The notes under the pieces were generated by a model that was not told where the DNA came from, searched no databases, and worked only from the letters and a program-made list of their open reading frames with translations. From positions 1 to 20,674 of the forward strand of contig CAQBRY010000012.1 in the NCBI GenBank assembly GCA_948762645.1: 20,674 bases of DNA, read 5' to 3'. Positions 1 through 7,802 of the stretch are shown one piece after another. Both the position numbers and the translations under genes were made by a program. The number at the start of each line of letters is the position of its first letter. Position 1 is the stretch's first letter. Source of the DNA: an uncultured Eubacteriales bacterium. Its GTDB lineage: Bacteria > Bacillota > Clostridia > Oscillospirales > Acutalibacteraceae.

Positions 1-68
1 GTGATACTCTCCTAATATCACAACTCAAATTAGAAATCGGCTTATATATATCACTAATTATTATTTTT

Positions 69-233
69 TTATGTCTTGCATGTATATGTTAAATATTTAT
101 CGGTTTGAATTTTGTACAAAAAGTCTAATAACAGATATGTCTTTAATTGATCAAAGTAGGAAAATGCTAAAGGACAGTTCTCAAATTTACCATATTCTTT
201 TGAAAATTTTTTATCAAGTCTTTCAATGCAATA
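69..233 (-). pseudogene. possible remnant of an unrecognised gene
   Basis: Reading the minus strand downstream of the SOD gene, an open frame of 54 codons runs from just after a TGA (234-236) to a TAA (69-71). It has no ATG, GTG or TTG near its beginning and no ribosome binding site. The translation has a balanced, protein-like composition (it contains KEYGKFENCPLAFSYFDQ and ends YLTYTCKT). A second frame just upstream (about 198-258, containing KNKLHKSDIALKDLIKNF) is also open and could be its frameshifted N-terminal part. I infer a decayed gene, but open stretches of this size also arise by chance in such AT-rich DNA. I do not recognise the family. I see nothing else in positions 1-258. Confidence 0.22.
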
Positions 234-258
234 TCACTTTTATGAAGTTTATTTTTAA

Positions 259-891
259 CTATATACTATTAAAAAGTTCCTCTGCTCTATTCCAATCAAT
301 AACGTTAAACCAATCGTCCAAGTAGTCTATTCTTCTATTAATATGCTTCAAATAATATGCATGCTCCCATACATCCACAACTAAAATTGGGTATAAGTTC
401 ATGGGTAAAGGTGTATCTTGATTTGCTGTAGAGATTATACTTAACTCTTTACTATCATTAGTTACTAACCATACATATCCAGATCCAAATCTATCCAAAG
501 CAGAAATTTTAAATTGTGAAATAAAATTAGAATAAGACCCAAATTCTTCCAATAATCTATTCCCCAGATTTCCTACAGGTACACCTACCAGATTAGGAGT
601 CATAAGGGAAAAATATAAATTGTGATTATAGACTCCACCAGCGTTGTTTCTCACAAAGGACTGTATTTCAATCGGGAGTTGACTATAATTTTTTACTAAC
701 TGATCTAAGTTCCAACTTTGTAATGATGGATAATTAGATAAGATGCCATTTAAATTATCTAAATACGTTTGAAGATTTATTTCGTAATGTATATATATTG
801 TTTTTGCATCTATATAGGGTTCTAAAGAATTGTAATGGTAAAGCAAAGGTTTCATTTCAAATCTATAACTTTCATAAGGCAAACTTATCAC
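259..891 (-). CDS. sodA: superoxide dismutase, Mn/Fe family
   Basis: This 210-aa protein of the iron/manganese superoxide dismutase family converts superoxide to hydrogen peroxide and oxygen, probably in the cytoplasm since no signal peptide is evident. The four metal ligands are present: H35, H90 (in GVYNHNLYF), D173 and H177 (in VDVWEHAYY). The NNAGG before H90 and Q158 in STANQDTPL are Mn-type or cambialistic features rather than Fe-type. The gateway histidine (H30 in E. coli numbering) is replaced by Asn39, and the neighbouring residue is Leu40; Y43 (Tyr34) is kept. The start is GTG at 891, with GGAGG about 4 bases upstream and an in-frame TAG just before it. The first ATG (855) would remove 12 residues and has no clear ribosome binding site. 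It follows the phosphatase gene on the same strand but is separated from it by a terminator. Confidence 0.93.
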   Translation of the reverse strand: MISLPYESYRFEMKPLLYHYNSLEPYIDAKTIYIHYEINLQTYLDNLNGILSNYPSLQSWNLDQLVKNYSQLPIEIQSFVRNNAGGVYNHNLYFSLMTPNLVGVPVGNLGNRLLEEFGSYSNFISQFKISALDRFGSGYVWLVTNDSKELSIISTANQDTPLPMNLYPILVVDVWEHAYYLKHINRRIDYLDDWFNVIDWNRAEELFNSI

Positions 892-965
892 TCTCCCTCC
901 CTAAGATTATGTAGCTTATGTAAAAAATATTCAGTTTCATAATATAAAGTGCTTTAATAAAAAAT

Positions 966-990
966 AAAAAACCGGAATAAAATTCCGGTT
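966..990 (-). terminator. rho-independent terminator of the phosphatase gene
   Basis: A perfect 9-bp stem (AACCGGAAT at 970-978 paired with 982-990) has a 3-base AAA loop. Read on the minus strand it is followed by a T-rich tail (complement of 961-969). It lies 27 bases after the phosphatase stop codon and separates that gene from the SOD gene. Confidence 0.9.
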
Positions 991-1016
991 AAAAATTTCT
1001 AACAATTTTTTATTAT

Positions 1017-2276
1017 TTAATAACGAATCTGTTCATATCTTATATCGTCACCGTTAATATCCATTATTTCTCCTTTATTTGACCCCTTAGAACTATAGTC
1101 AGGTGCAGAGAATATAGTTATTACACTTCCGTCTCCAAATACATCATTATGGCCATCTACTTGTTCGTGAGCACGAACAATGCGTCTTAAATTATTTCCT
1201 TCAAGAAATTTATTTACTACATCATGTCCATATTTCCATCCTGCTCCCCTTATACTTTTTTTAAATCCATAAATACCCGACATTGGGTCACTCCATAGCA
1301 AATCTATAGCTAATGTATTATACTCATCTGGTATTTTTGCATTCCCCATAAAGTCCTCAACCGAAAGTTGATTATAATCTAAAGGTTTATTTATATTTTC
1401 TATTTTATAAAGAAAATCCAATTCAGGAGAGATACCTCCATGAACACAAAATGTAGAATTGTTAACAACTGCTGCTAGTGAAAGATAATTAAATACATCA
1501 TTAAATGTTTCATAGACATTTACGCCAACTTTCTTTCCATAAATTTTACGACATTCTTTAACAAATCCATATTGCGCGTTTACAAATCCGTCTTCATGGT
1601 TACCACGAAGTAAAAAGACTTTATCCGGAAACATAGTCTTTAATTGTAAGAGTAAAGCAACATTTTTACTACCATTTGGTCCTCCCGGAGCCAAACTGCC
1701 TCTATCGACATAATCTCCTAAGAAAAGAATAGATTTTCCGTATTTTACTTCTCTTAAAAATTTTCTAACACTAAATTCAAGAGATCCAATATTACTATGA
1801 ATGTCTCCTACTACTATAGTCGGACCTTCAATTCTCAGCAAAGAAGACTCACGTTCAAGTACCGGAATAGCTTTATTACAAATACGATATATTTCATCCA
1901 GCTGTATTGAATAAGAATTATTTAAATATTTATCTAAAATTTTCTCAAATTCACTAATTCTCTGATCTAGCGGTACTACATGTACAGTATTATTAGTCAG
2001 AGAAATATCATCTATCTGTACTGGTGGTTTTACTGATGATGCTGCCGGTACATCTTCCGATTGACCGAAATGATTATGAAGTAAAAATAATCCAGCAAAC
2101 AATGATGCTGTCACACCCACACGTTTCAATGCGTAAACAATTTTGGAATTTGCTTTTTCACTTTTAGCTATATTTTCGCTAAAATTATTTATGCGTTCTG
2201 CAGAAATTTGAGGGGCTACACTAACCTGTGAAATTAATACGGCACTTAAAAAAATAGAAGTTAATTTCTTTTTCAT
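1017..2276 (-). CDS. exported PPP-family Ser/Thr protein phosphatase
   Basis: This 419-aa protein combines an export signal with a eukaryote-like metallophosphatase domain (PP1/PP2A type), expected to hydrolyse phosphoserine/phosphothreonine with two metal ions. The signature motifs occur in order: GDIHSN (157-162), GDYVDRG (187-193), GNHE (225-228), CVHGGISP (277-284), LLWSDP (326-331), RAHE (368-371) and SAPDY (390-394). They supply the expected ligands D158, H160, D188, N226, H279 and H370. The core length (about 150-405) is normal for the family. The N-terminus MKKK plus a hydrophobic stretch ending near VAPQISA (residue 26) looks like a signal peptide. A second hydrophobic segment (53-67) could anchor the protein in the membrane. 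AAGGAG lies 6 bases before the ATG, downstream of a consensus promoter. Export of such an enzyme suggests action on host or envelope proteins. The substrate is unknown. Confidence 0.9.
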   Translation of the reverse strand: MKKKLTSIFLSAVLISQVSVAPQISAERINNFSENIAKSEKANSKIVYALKRVGVTASLFAGLFLLHNHFGQSEDVPAASSVKPPVQIDDISLTNNTVHVVPLDQRISEFEKILDKYLNNSYSIQLDEIYRICNKAIPVLERESSLLRIEGPTIVVGDIHSNIGSLEFSVRKFLREVKYGKSILFLGDYVDRGSLAPGGPNGSKNVALLLQLKTMFPDKVFLLRGNHEDGFVNAQYGFVKECRKIYGKKVGVNVYETFNDVFNYLSLAAVVNNSTFCVHGGISPELDFLYKIENINKPLDYNQLSVEDFMGNAKIPDEYNTLAIDLLWSDPMSGIYGFKKSIRGAGWKYGHDVVNKFLEGNNLRRIVRAHEQVDGHNDVFGDGSVITIFSAPDYSSKGSNKGEIMDINGDDIRYEQIRY

Positions 2277-2316
2277 AACTGCTCCTTAAATTTATTATTT
2301 TTTTAATTTATAATTA

Positions 2317-2345
2317 ATTATACCATGATATTTTGTTAATGTCAA
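2317..2345 (-). promoter_or_regulatory. perfect consensus sigma-A promoter of the phosphatase gene
   Basis: On the minus strand TTGACA (2345-2340) is separated by exactly 17 bases from TATAAT (2322-2317), and TGG before the -10 forms an extended -10 element. The predicted transcript begins about 2310, roughly 35 bases before the phosphatase ATG. Both hexamers match the consensus completely, so high-level expression is likely. Confidence 0.88.
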
Positions 2346-2679
2346 TATACTTAATTTAAAATTTTATTTGCCTAGTTTCAATAATGCATAATATTGTTTT
2401 TGTCTTTTTTTAAAAAATTAATATACTGATTTTTAATACAAAAATCACTCGTTCGTTTAATTATTGGCAAATTAACTTAGAATAGCTTAGATTTTAATAC
2501 TTTATTAAATGATAAGTTACGCATTTTTAATCTATTTTCATCAAATATATTTTTGTTCTTCTTTTGTAGACTTTATACAACTGCTATTTCTTTTTCCTTT
2601 AATATATTTATCTACAACTTATTGGAACATCATTATTATAAAAAATATTTATTACAAAAAAATCAATATTTCTATAAAT
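2346..2679. other. intergenic region with no convincing gene
   Basis: This very AT-rich gap lies between mltG and the phosphatase promoter. On the minus strand a 31-codon open stretch (2478-2573) reads as a lysine- and asparagine-rich peptide including FDENRLKMRNLSFNKVL, with a TAA just before it. It may be a gene scrap, but chance is equally likely. A weak AT-only hairpin after the mltG stop (about 2643-2670) might act as a terminator. I see no other feature. Confidence 0.3.
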
Positions 2680-3831
2680 TTATACTAAACCTGCTCTTCT
2701 CAAATTAATTAAATGAACATCATTAGTTTTAGCATAAAATGCACTTCCGGAGCTACTATGACAAAAATAATAATATTCTGTTGAATCTGGTTTCAAAGCA
2801 GCCTTAATCGCCTCTAGTCCAGGGTTACATATAGGTCCTGGCGGTAATCCATTAATATCGTAGGTATTATATTTACTTTTAAAATTATCTACTATTTCGC
2901 TTGGAACAACATTTCTACTTCTATATGGGTACCAAACCGTAGAATCTATTCTCAGTCTGTCCAGATCATATTCTCCAAAACTATTCTTCCCTCCAGTAGA
3001 CAAAGTACCCAAACGATTATGGATAACCGAAGAAACTTTATACATATCCTCTTTGTTCGCCGCTTCGGCTTGAACCAATGAAGCAATAATAATTAAACTT
3101 TCAAGATCCTTTCCCTCCCCTATTGCAAGCTCCTTTACGCTAACTTTATCATTATAACCTTCTAAATTTGATTTACGAATAATTCTTTTTTGGAAATTAT
3201 TTAAAAACCTATTAATACTATCCTTTGCACTTTCTCCTCTATAAAAATCATACGTATCAGGAAATAAATATCCTTCTAATAAATAATGTCTGCTGGAACC
3301 ATTAGGAATCTCCTTTATAAAGTCATATTTCTCGTTAAACTCTCCTGACTTACACATATTTAAAAATTCTTCTTTATCGCACACACCATTTTCTTCTAAT
3401 AAATCAGATATTTCCATTATGTTCATACCTTCTCTAAATGTTAATGAAACAATATCCTTACTATTAGACTGATTTCTAATATGATTTAAAATTTCCTCAT
3501 AGTCCATGTTAGATTTAAGCTCATAAGTGCCTTGAGAAAATCCCTTTGTAGACTTAGTAACAAAAGAATACAGCTTAAAAAAATTAGGATTAGCTATTAC
3601 ATTATTATCATAAAGTATTTTAGATACCGAATCTAAATTGGAACCTTTAGGGATGTCTATAGTAACAGTATTATTCTCTTTTCCAATTCCCAACATATCG
3701 TTTATACCACTCATAGCATATCTGGTAATAAGTACAGCAATAAAAGCTAAAAATACAAACCACACCATAATAAATAAACATCCATTTTTTCGGGACTTTA
3801 TTATTACTTTTTTTTCATTTTTACTATCCAT
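2680..3831 (-). CDS. mltG: endolytic murein transglycosylase MltG (YceG-like)
   Basis: This 383-aa membrane protein of the MltG/YceG family cleaves nascent peptidoglycan strands at the outer face of the membrane and so sets glycan strand length. It has a short basic cytoplasmic tail, one transmembrane helix (about residues 17-37), a LysM-like region around 55-120, and the YceG domain. Motifs seen are LEGYLFPDTY (185-194), ASLVQAEAANKEDMYKV (250-266), HNRL (271-274), and NTYDINGLPPGPICNPG (322-338). The region holding the catalytic Glu reads QAEA where E. coli has EKET, so only the second acidic residue (E256) is kept. I recall this form as common in related Clostridia. The gene is last in the cdd operon, 3 bases after the fau stop, with only weak purine-rich sequence before its ATG. 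Translational coupling is likely. Confidence 0.94.
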   Translation of the reverse strand: MDSKNEKKVIIKSRKNGCLFIMVWFVFLAFIAVLITRYAMSGINDMLGIGKENNTVTIDIPKGSNLDSVSKILYDNNVIANPNFFKLYSFVTKSTKGFSQGTYELKSNMDYEEILNHIRNQSNSKDIVSLTFREGMNIMEISDLLEENGVCDKEEFLNMCKSGEFNEKYDFIKEIPNGSSRHYLLEGYLFPDTYDFYRGESAKDSINRFLNNFQKRIIRKSNLEGYNDKVSVKELAIGEGKDLESLIIIASLVQAEAANKEDMYKVSSVIHNRLGTLSTGGKNSFGEYDLDRLRIDSTVWYPYRSRNVVPSEIVDNFKSKYNTYDINGLPPGPICNPGLEAIKAALKPDSTEYYYFCHSSSGSAFYAKTNDVHLINLRRAGLV

Positions 3832-3834
3832 TAT

Positions 3835-4416
3835 TTAAACAACCACTTCCAACATGTTTTTTTCTGTGACTAAAATATCTACCTTCTCATCATATGAATC
3901 TGTTGGTAAACTCTTAAAAATATAGTCGCTATAGCAAATTCCTATTTTAATGCCTCTAACCCCTTTAAGGAATCTATCGTAATAACCTTTTCCATATCCA
4001 ATTCTATAACCATAAATATCAAAGCAAAGTCCTGGAACAATGCAAAGTCCATTAGAAAAATCATAGACTTTTTCACATTTTTCCTCTATAGGTTCATAAA
4101 TCTTAAAATAACCTTTTTCAAGGTCACTAAAAGACTTTACTTTATAAAAAGTCATCGTTAAATCCCCGGGGTTACACTTTGGCACTATTACTATCTTCTT
4201 TTTTTTAAAAGCATCCTTCATAATACTGTAAGTATCAACTTCTATTGATTTTGAAACGTAAATAAACAACGTATCGCAGTTCTTATATTCCTTGCTTGAA
4301 GTTAAAATACTAAATATATCAAAGTCCATTTTTTGTTTTGTTTCTTTGCTAACCTTATTTCTTGAATCATAAATACTTTTCCTAAGGCAGCCCTTATCAA
4401 GAATCTCTAAAGCCAT
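3835..4416 (-). CDS. fau: 5-formyltetrahydrofolate cyclo-ligase
   Basis: This roughly 193-aa enzyme converts 5-formyltetrahydrofolate plus ATP to 5,10-methenyltetrahydrofolate, returning a storage folate to one-carbon metabolism in the cytoplasm. Family marks are a basic N-terminus, LEKGYFKIYEP in the middle, and the nucleotide/Mg-binding stretch VPGLCFDIYGYRIGYGKG followed by YYDRFL. The C-terminal DEKVDILVTE is also typical. I chose the ATG at 4416 because GGAG (4425-4428) lies 8 bases upstream. A TTG at 4437 in the same frame would add seven residues and overlap that ribosome binding site. The gene lies between the transketolase C half (23-base gap) and mltG (3-base gap), all co-directional, so it is translated from the same operon message. 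Confidence 0.93.
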   Translation of the reverse strand: MALEILDKGCLRKSIYDSRNKVSKETKQKMDFDIFSILTSSKEYKNCDTLFIYVSKSIEVDTYSIMKDAFKKKKIVIVPKCNPGDLTMTFYKVKSFSDLEKGYFKIYEPIEEKCEKVYDFSNGLCIVPGLCFDIYGYRIGYGKGYYDRFLKGVRGIKIGICYSDYIFKSLPTDSYDEKVDILVTEKNMLEVVV

Positions 4417-4439
4417 ATATAATTCTCCAATAAACAATA

Positions 4440-5363
4440 CTATCTGTTAAGTATTTCTAGTACCTCGTCAGTAATACTCTTGCTATCCATACCGTATTCC
4501 TGCTTTAAATAAGGCATTTTTCCTACTTGACCAAAAACGTCTTTTATTCCTATACATTTTAATATAGTAGGATAATTTTGAGATAAAATTTCACTGACAG
4601 CAGAGCCGAGTCCACCAATAATATTATGATTTTCAACTGTAATTACATGTTTTGTCTTAACAGCGGACTTAATAATAGTGTCCTTATCTACGGGTTTTAT
4701 AGTATGGACATTTATAATCTCAGCACTTATTCCAAATTCAGATAATTTTTTGTCTGCCTCCAATACCTCTTGAACCATTATCCCTGAACAAATAATTGTA
4801 ACGTCATTACCCTCTTTAATAACGTCAGCTTTAAAAAGATCAAAACTATAGTCGTCTTTGAATACGTTTGGAAGTTCTTTCCTAAACATACGAATATATA
4901 AAGGTTTATCAAAATGCAAAATTTGCGGGAGAGCCTTTTTCAGCTGAACATTGTCAACAGGTTCAAATATAACCATATTAGGTATACTTCTAAGAACCCC
5001 AATATCTTCAACACTCATATGCGTACCACCGTTATACTCAGCACTGATGCCAGGGTCAGTACCAACGATCTTTACGTTCTGACCAGCATACGCTATAGAT
5101 ATAGCAATTTGGTCACAAATACGTCTGGTAGCAAACGGAGTAAATGTAAAAATAAAGGGTATAAAACCGTAACTACTCATTCCTGCAGCTATACTTGCCA
5201 TATTTTGCTCTGCAATGCCTACGTTTATACATCTTTCAGGATACTTTTTAGATATTTCAGATAGTCCATTTGGCTTGGCTAAGTCTGCATTTAAAAGTAC
5301 TATATTCTCATTCTGAGACATATATCTATCTATTTCAAAAGCAAAAGCTTGTCTCATTTCCAT
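4440..5363 (-). CDS. transketolase, C-terminal subunit
   Basis: This 307-aa protein corresponds to the second half of transketolase (pyrimidine-binding and C-terminal domains). With the upstream gene it transfers two-carbon ketol units in the non-oxidative pentose phosphate pathway. GIAEQNM (49-55) supplies the conserved Glu (E52) that activates thiamine diphosphate. The segment FTFTPFATRR (72-81) and GTHMSVEDIGVLRSIPNM (113-130) match the substrate-binding part of the domain. The last 120 residues form the transketolase C-terminal domain (VTIICSG, VENHNIIGGLGSAV). Its ATG overlaps the TAA of the N-half gene by one base (TAATG), and GGAGG lies 9 bases before it, so the two subunits are translationally coupled in equal amounts. 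Split transketolases are common in Clostridia. Confidence 0.95.
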   Translation of the reverse strand: MEMRQAFAFEIDRYMSQNENIVLLNADLAKPNGLSEISKKYPERCINVGIAEQNMASIAAGMSSYGFIPFIFTFTPFATRRICDQIAISIAYAGQNVKIVGTDPGISAEYNGGTHMSVEDIGVLRSIPNMVIFEPVDNVQLKKALPQILHFDKPLYIRMFRKELPNVFKDDYSFDLFKADVIKEGNDVTIICSGIMVQEVLEADKKLSEFGISAEIINVHTIKPVDKDTIIKSAVKTKHVITVENHNIIGGLGSAVSEILSQNYPTILKCIGIKDVFGQVGKMPYLKQEYGMDSKSITDEVLEILNR

Positions 5364-6190
5364 TAAACATTACCTCCGAGTTCTTTCATACCTTCATCAA
5401 ACATTTCTTTACTAATAGGCATACTGTGATTTGAATATCCGGCTTTTTCCACAAAAGACAATCCATAACCTTTTTTAGTATTTAGTATTATCATATTAGG
5501 CTTACCATTTGAAAAGTCTTTACATATTTTAATAGCACTGTCAATTTCTTCGCAATTATTTCCATTTTTTACATTAACCACATTCCAACCAAAAGATTCC
5601 CATTTTTTGTCTATAGGGTCTATACTGCAAATATCATTTATTTCACCGTCTAACTGCATTTTATTATAATCTGTAAAAGCTATCATGTTATCAAGCTTAT
5701 GATGAGCTGCAAACATACCCGCTTCCCAAATCTGACCTTCTTGAGATTCTCCGTCGCCTATAATAGTATAAATTTTTGCTCCGTCTTTTCTTAGCTTAGA
5801 CGCCTTAGCTATTCCTACGGCACATGAAAAACCTTGTCCTAAAGAGCCTGTAGTCATGTCGATGCCGGGCGTTTTATTCATATCACAATGACTCGGCAGA
5901 TTAGTTCCGGATTTATTAAGAGTTAAAAGCCAACTTTTATCGAAATATCCCATATCACATAAAATAGCATATACGGCAGGTCCACTATGTCCCTTAGACA
6001 CTATTAATCTATCTCTGCCTTCCATATTAGGATTCCTTGGGTCTATATTCATATGATTATTATAAAGTACTACCAAAAGTTCAACTATTGAAAAACTTCC
6101 TCCAATATGTCCTACACCCAAAGTACCTATCTGAGTAAGAATGTCTCGTCTTATTTTTTTGCATCTAACGTCCAGATTCTTAAAGTCCAA
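5363..6190 (-). CDS. transketolase, N-terminal subunit
   Basis: This 275-aa protein carries the pyrophosphate-binding domain of transketolase and must pair with the product of the next gene. Thiamine diphosphate and Mg2+ are held by the motif beginning GDGESQEG (145-152) and closing with N176 in DYNKMQLDG. Substrate-site histidines are in GHIGGSFS (27-34) and SKGHSGPAVYA (65-75), and TGSLGQG (114-120) is also conserved. The start is TTG at 6190 with AGGAG 9 bases upstream. No ATG occurs in frame until residue 47, which would delete the first catalytic histidine, so the TTG is well supported. Codons 1-2 lie against a run of seven T bases. It follows cdd by 39 bases in the same operon. Confidence 0.95.
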   Translation of the reverse strand: MDFKNLDVRCKKIRRDILTQIGTLGVGHIGGSFSIVELLVVLYNNHMNIDPRNPNMEGRDRLIVSKGHSGPAVYAILCDMGYFDKSWLLTLNKSGTNLPSHCDMNKTPGIDMTTGSLGQGFSCAVGIAKASKLRKDGAKIYTIIGDGESQEGQIWEAGMFAAHHKLDNMIAFTDYNKMQLDGEINDICSIDPIDKKWESFGWNVVNVKNGNNCEEIDSAIKICKDFSNGKPNMIILNTKKGYGLSFVEKAGYSNHSMPISKEMFDEGMKELGGNV

Positions 6191-6229
6191 AAAAATACAC
6201 TCCTAAATTATAAATTTTTAAAATTATTT

Positions 6230-6655
6230 TTATTTTAAATTATTTGGTCCAAAACTAATTGGAAGTAACTCATCCAAAGTAAAAACCTTAAAATCATCTG
6301 TGCTTTTAGCCAAAATTACTTTAAACATCTCAGGATTACAAAATTCCCTGAGCATTTGTCTGCATACCCCGCACGGAGGACAAAAATCAGAAAAATTATT
6401 AGTTTGTTTTTCATCTCCCCCTACTACAGCTATCGCTTTAAATATCGAATTTCTATCATATACGGCTCTAAAGATAGCAGTCCTTTCAGCACAATTAGAT
6501 ACAGAATATGCTGCACATTCAATATTGAATCCACCATAAAACTCATTTTCTGCAGTTAAAAGACAAGCTCCTACTTTAAACTTTGAATAAGGAGCATAAG
6601 CTCTTTTTCTGGAGTCAACAGCGTTTTCAATAAGTTCTTTTATATTAAAGTCCAT
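6230..6655 (-). CDS. cdd: cytidine deaminase
   Basis: This 141-aa zinc enzyme of the homotetrameric type deaminates cytidine and deoxycytidine to uridine and deoxyuridine in pyrimidine salvage. The zinc site is complete: C55 and catalytic E57 in NCAERTA, then C95 and C98 in PCGVCRQ. The substrate-binding segment reads GFNIECAAY (42-50) where the family usually has NVENA, keeping the Asn and Glu. Length is normal. GGAGG lies 11 bases before the ATG. It is the first gene of the operon cdd, transketolase N, transketolase C, fau, mltG. Ribose released from nucleosides could feed the transketolase reaction, which may explain the grouping (inference). I found no convincing consensus promoter upstream. 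A TATAAT near 6690 has a poor -35. Confidence 0.95.
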   Translation of the reverse strand: MDFNIKELIENAVDSRKRAYAPYSKFKVGACLLTAENEFYGGFNIECAAYSVSNCAERTAIFRAVYDRNSIFKAIAVVGGDEKQTNNFSDFCPPCGVCRQMLREFCNPEMFKVILAKSTDDFKVFTLDELLPISFGPNNLK

Positions 6656-6747
6656 ACCAGATTTTTCCTCCCATATTACAAATTAAATTATATACAAACC
6701 TCAAATAAAATAAAAGCACTTTATTTTAATTACAATTTAATAACTAC

Positions 6748-6776
6748 TTGAACAAGACCAAAAAATATTATATACT
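6748..6776 (+). promoter_or_regulatory. probable promoter of the DUF4177-like small gene
   Basis: TTGAAC (6748-6753) and TATACT (6771-6776) are separated by exactly 17 bases, and the predicted start lies about 30 bases before the small ORF at 6814. The match is good but not perfect. The rest of 6656-6813 is AT-rich and shows no gene. Confidence 0.5.
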
Positions 6777-6813
6777 AACAAATATTATTAAATATATACA
6801 TAATTTTTTGTAG

Positions 6814-6974
6814 ATGATTATAATTATAAAAGAGTATAAATCTCTAGACGTTAAAAAATCAAAAACAGAAAAAACTATGAATGATATGACAAAAAATGGT
6901 TGGAAAGTAGTAAACGTTACGTTTTGGCACGATTTGAAAGCCTCCTAACAATTACATTTGCAAAAAATATTTAG
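6814..6974 (+). pseudogene. DUF4177-like small gene with a one-base frameshift
   Basis: An ATG at 6814 opens a 44-codon frame (stop 6946-6948) encoding a peptide with IIKEYKSLDVKKSK, then EKTMNDMTKNGWKVVNVTFW. This is the pattern of small DUF4177-type proteins, in which a KEYK strand, a helix and a GWxVVxV strand are followed by a final xxITFxK strand. That last strand is present in another frame: after WHD, the shifted frame reads FESLLTITFAKNI and stops at TAG (6972-6974). Adding one T to the run at 6933-6935 would join the two parts into a normal-length protein of about 53 residues. I therefore read it as a recently broken gene or a sequencing error. There is no good ribosome binding site, but a plausible promoter and a terminator flank it. 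No function is known for the family. Confidence 0.5.
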
Positions 6975-7021
6975 ATAACGTAATGACGTAGTCTAATTTT
7001 ACATTTAATATCAAATGTATT

Positions 7022-7056
7022 AAAAAAACTGCCATAGCTCTAAAGACAGTTTTTTT
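7022..7056 (+). terminator. rho-independent terminator after the small gene
   Basis: A 10-bp stem (AAAAAAACTG at 7022-7031 paired with CAGTTTTTTT at 7047-7056) encloses a 15-base loop and runs straight into further T residues. It closes the plus-strand unit that begins near 6783 and insulates bioY. Between it and bioY (7057-7175) I see only AT-rich sequence with several TATAAT-like hexamers and no clear operator. Confidence 0.75.
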
Positions 7057-7175
7057 ATTTTACCTCATAAGTAATTATAATATAAAGAATGTTTAAAATG
7101 TAATAGACATGAAATAATAAATTAATATATATAATAAAACGTAATATAAAAATAAAAAGAAGTGAAAAACTTAAA

Positions 7176-7712
7176 ATGAGTAAAAAAATTAAAGATATAT
7201 TGCTTTGTGCCATATTTGCTTCATTAACAGCTATATTTTCAATAATTTCTGTCCCTCTCCCATTTACTCCTATTCCAATAAATCTTGCTATTATTTCTGT
7301 TTTTTTGTCCGGGGGACTTCTAGGCTCTAAATTAGGATCAATAAGTCAAATAATATACGTAATATTACGGATAATAGGTATACCACTTTTTTCAGGAATA
7401 TCAGGCGGAATAGGACTAATTTACAGTCCTACAGGAGGATACGTAATATCTTATATTATATGTGCAGGAATAGTAGGACTAGTATTAGAAAAGTCTAATC
7501 AAAGTGTATTTATATATTTTTTGAGTATGATATCAGGACTAATAATCTGTTATGTATTCGGCACTTTATGGTTTATGTTAATTACTAAATCTAATTTTAT
7601 AAATGCACTTATATTATGTATATCTCCCTTTATAATAGCAGATATATTCAAAATTATTATTTCTACTTCATTATTATGGAAACTAAAGCCCTTATTAAAA
7701 AATAAGATTTAA
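7176..7712 (+). CDS. bioY: biotin transporter, BioY family (ECF S component)
   Basis: This 178-aa hydrophobic protein has about six membrane helices and is the substrate-binding S component of an energy-coupling-factor biotin transporter. It captures biotin outside the cell and works with shared EcfA/EcfT ATPase and membrane subunits, which are not in this window. Family marks are the N-terminal helix followed by VPLPFTPIPI (26-35), the loop SGGIGLIYSPTGGYV (76-90) with the conserved PTGGY, and the basic C-terminus. The ATG is preceded by weak AGAAGTG about 11 bases upstream. No BirA-type operator is recognisable. A solitary bioY suggests that the cell imports biotin rather than making it, but the window alone cannot show this. 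Confidence 0.93.
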   Translation: MSKKIKDILLCAIFASLTAIFSIISVPLPFTPIPINLAIISVFLSGGLLGSKLGSISQIIYVILRIIGIPLFSGISGGIGLIYSPTGGYVISYIICAGIVGLVLEKSNQSVFIYFLSMISGLIICYVFGTLWFMLITKSNFINALILCISPFIIADIFKIIISTSLLWKLKPLLKNKI

Positions 7713-7802
7713 ATATTATTTTATTTAAAACGTATTTTACTGAAAACAATCCATAAAATAAATCTATAGATTAAATTTCAGACTAAAAGGAGCGATAATA
7801 AT

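Noticed and set aside
1..21. Short inverted repeat GTGATA...TATCAC at the window edge
   Set aside because: A six-base stem with no T run and unknown context to the left. It could be chance.
71..325. 84-aa plus-strand open frame at the left end
   Set aside because: It has no ribosome binding site, runs into the SOD gene on the opposite strand, and its translation looks like random AT-rich sequence.
4417..4437. TTG start seven codons upstream for fau
   Set aside because: It would place the good GGAG site inside the coding region. The ATG at 4416 has correct spacing.
944..6728. Similar near-palindromes (AAAGCACTTT and AAAGTGCTTT) upstream of both sod (about 948-957) and cdd (about 6713-6722)
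   Set aside because: Only two copies of a short AT-rich motif with different flanks. This is not enough to propose a shared operator.
7057..7175. BirA operator or other switch before bioY
   Set aside because: No BirA-like dyad or structured leader could be recognised in this AT-rich stretch.
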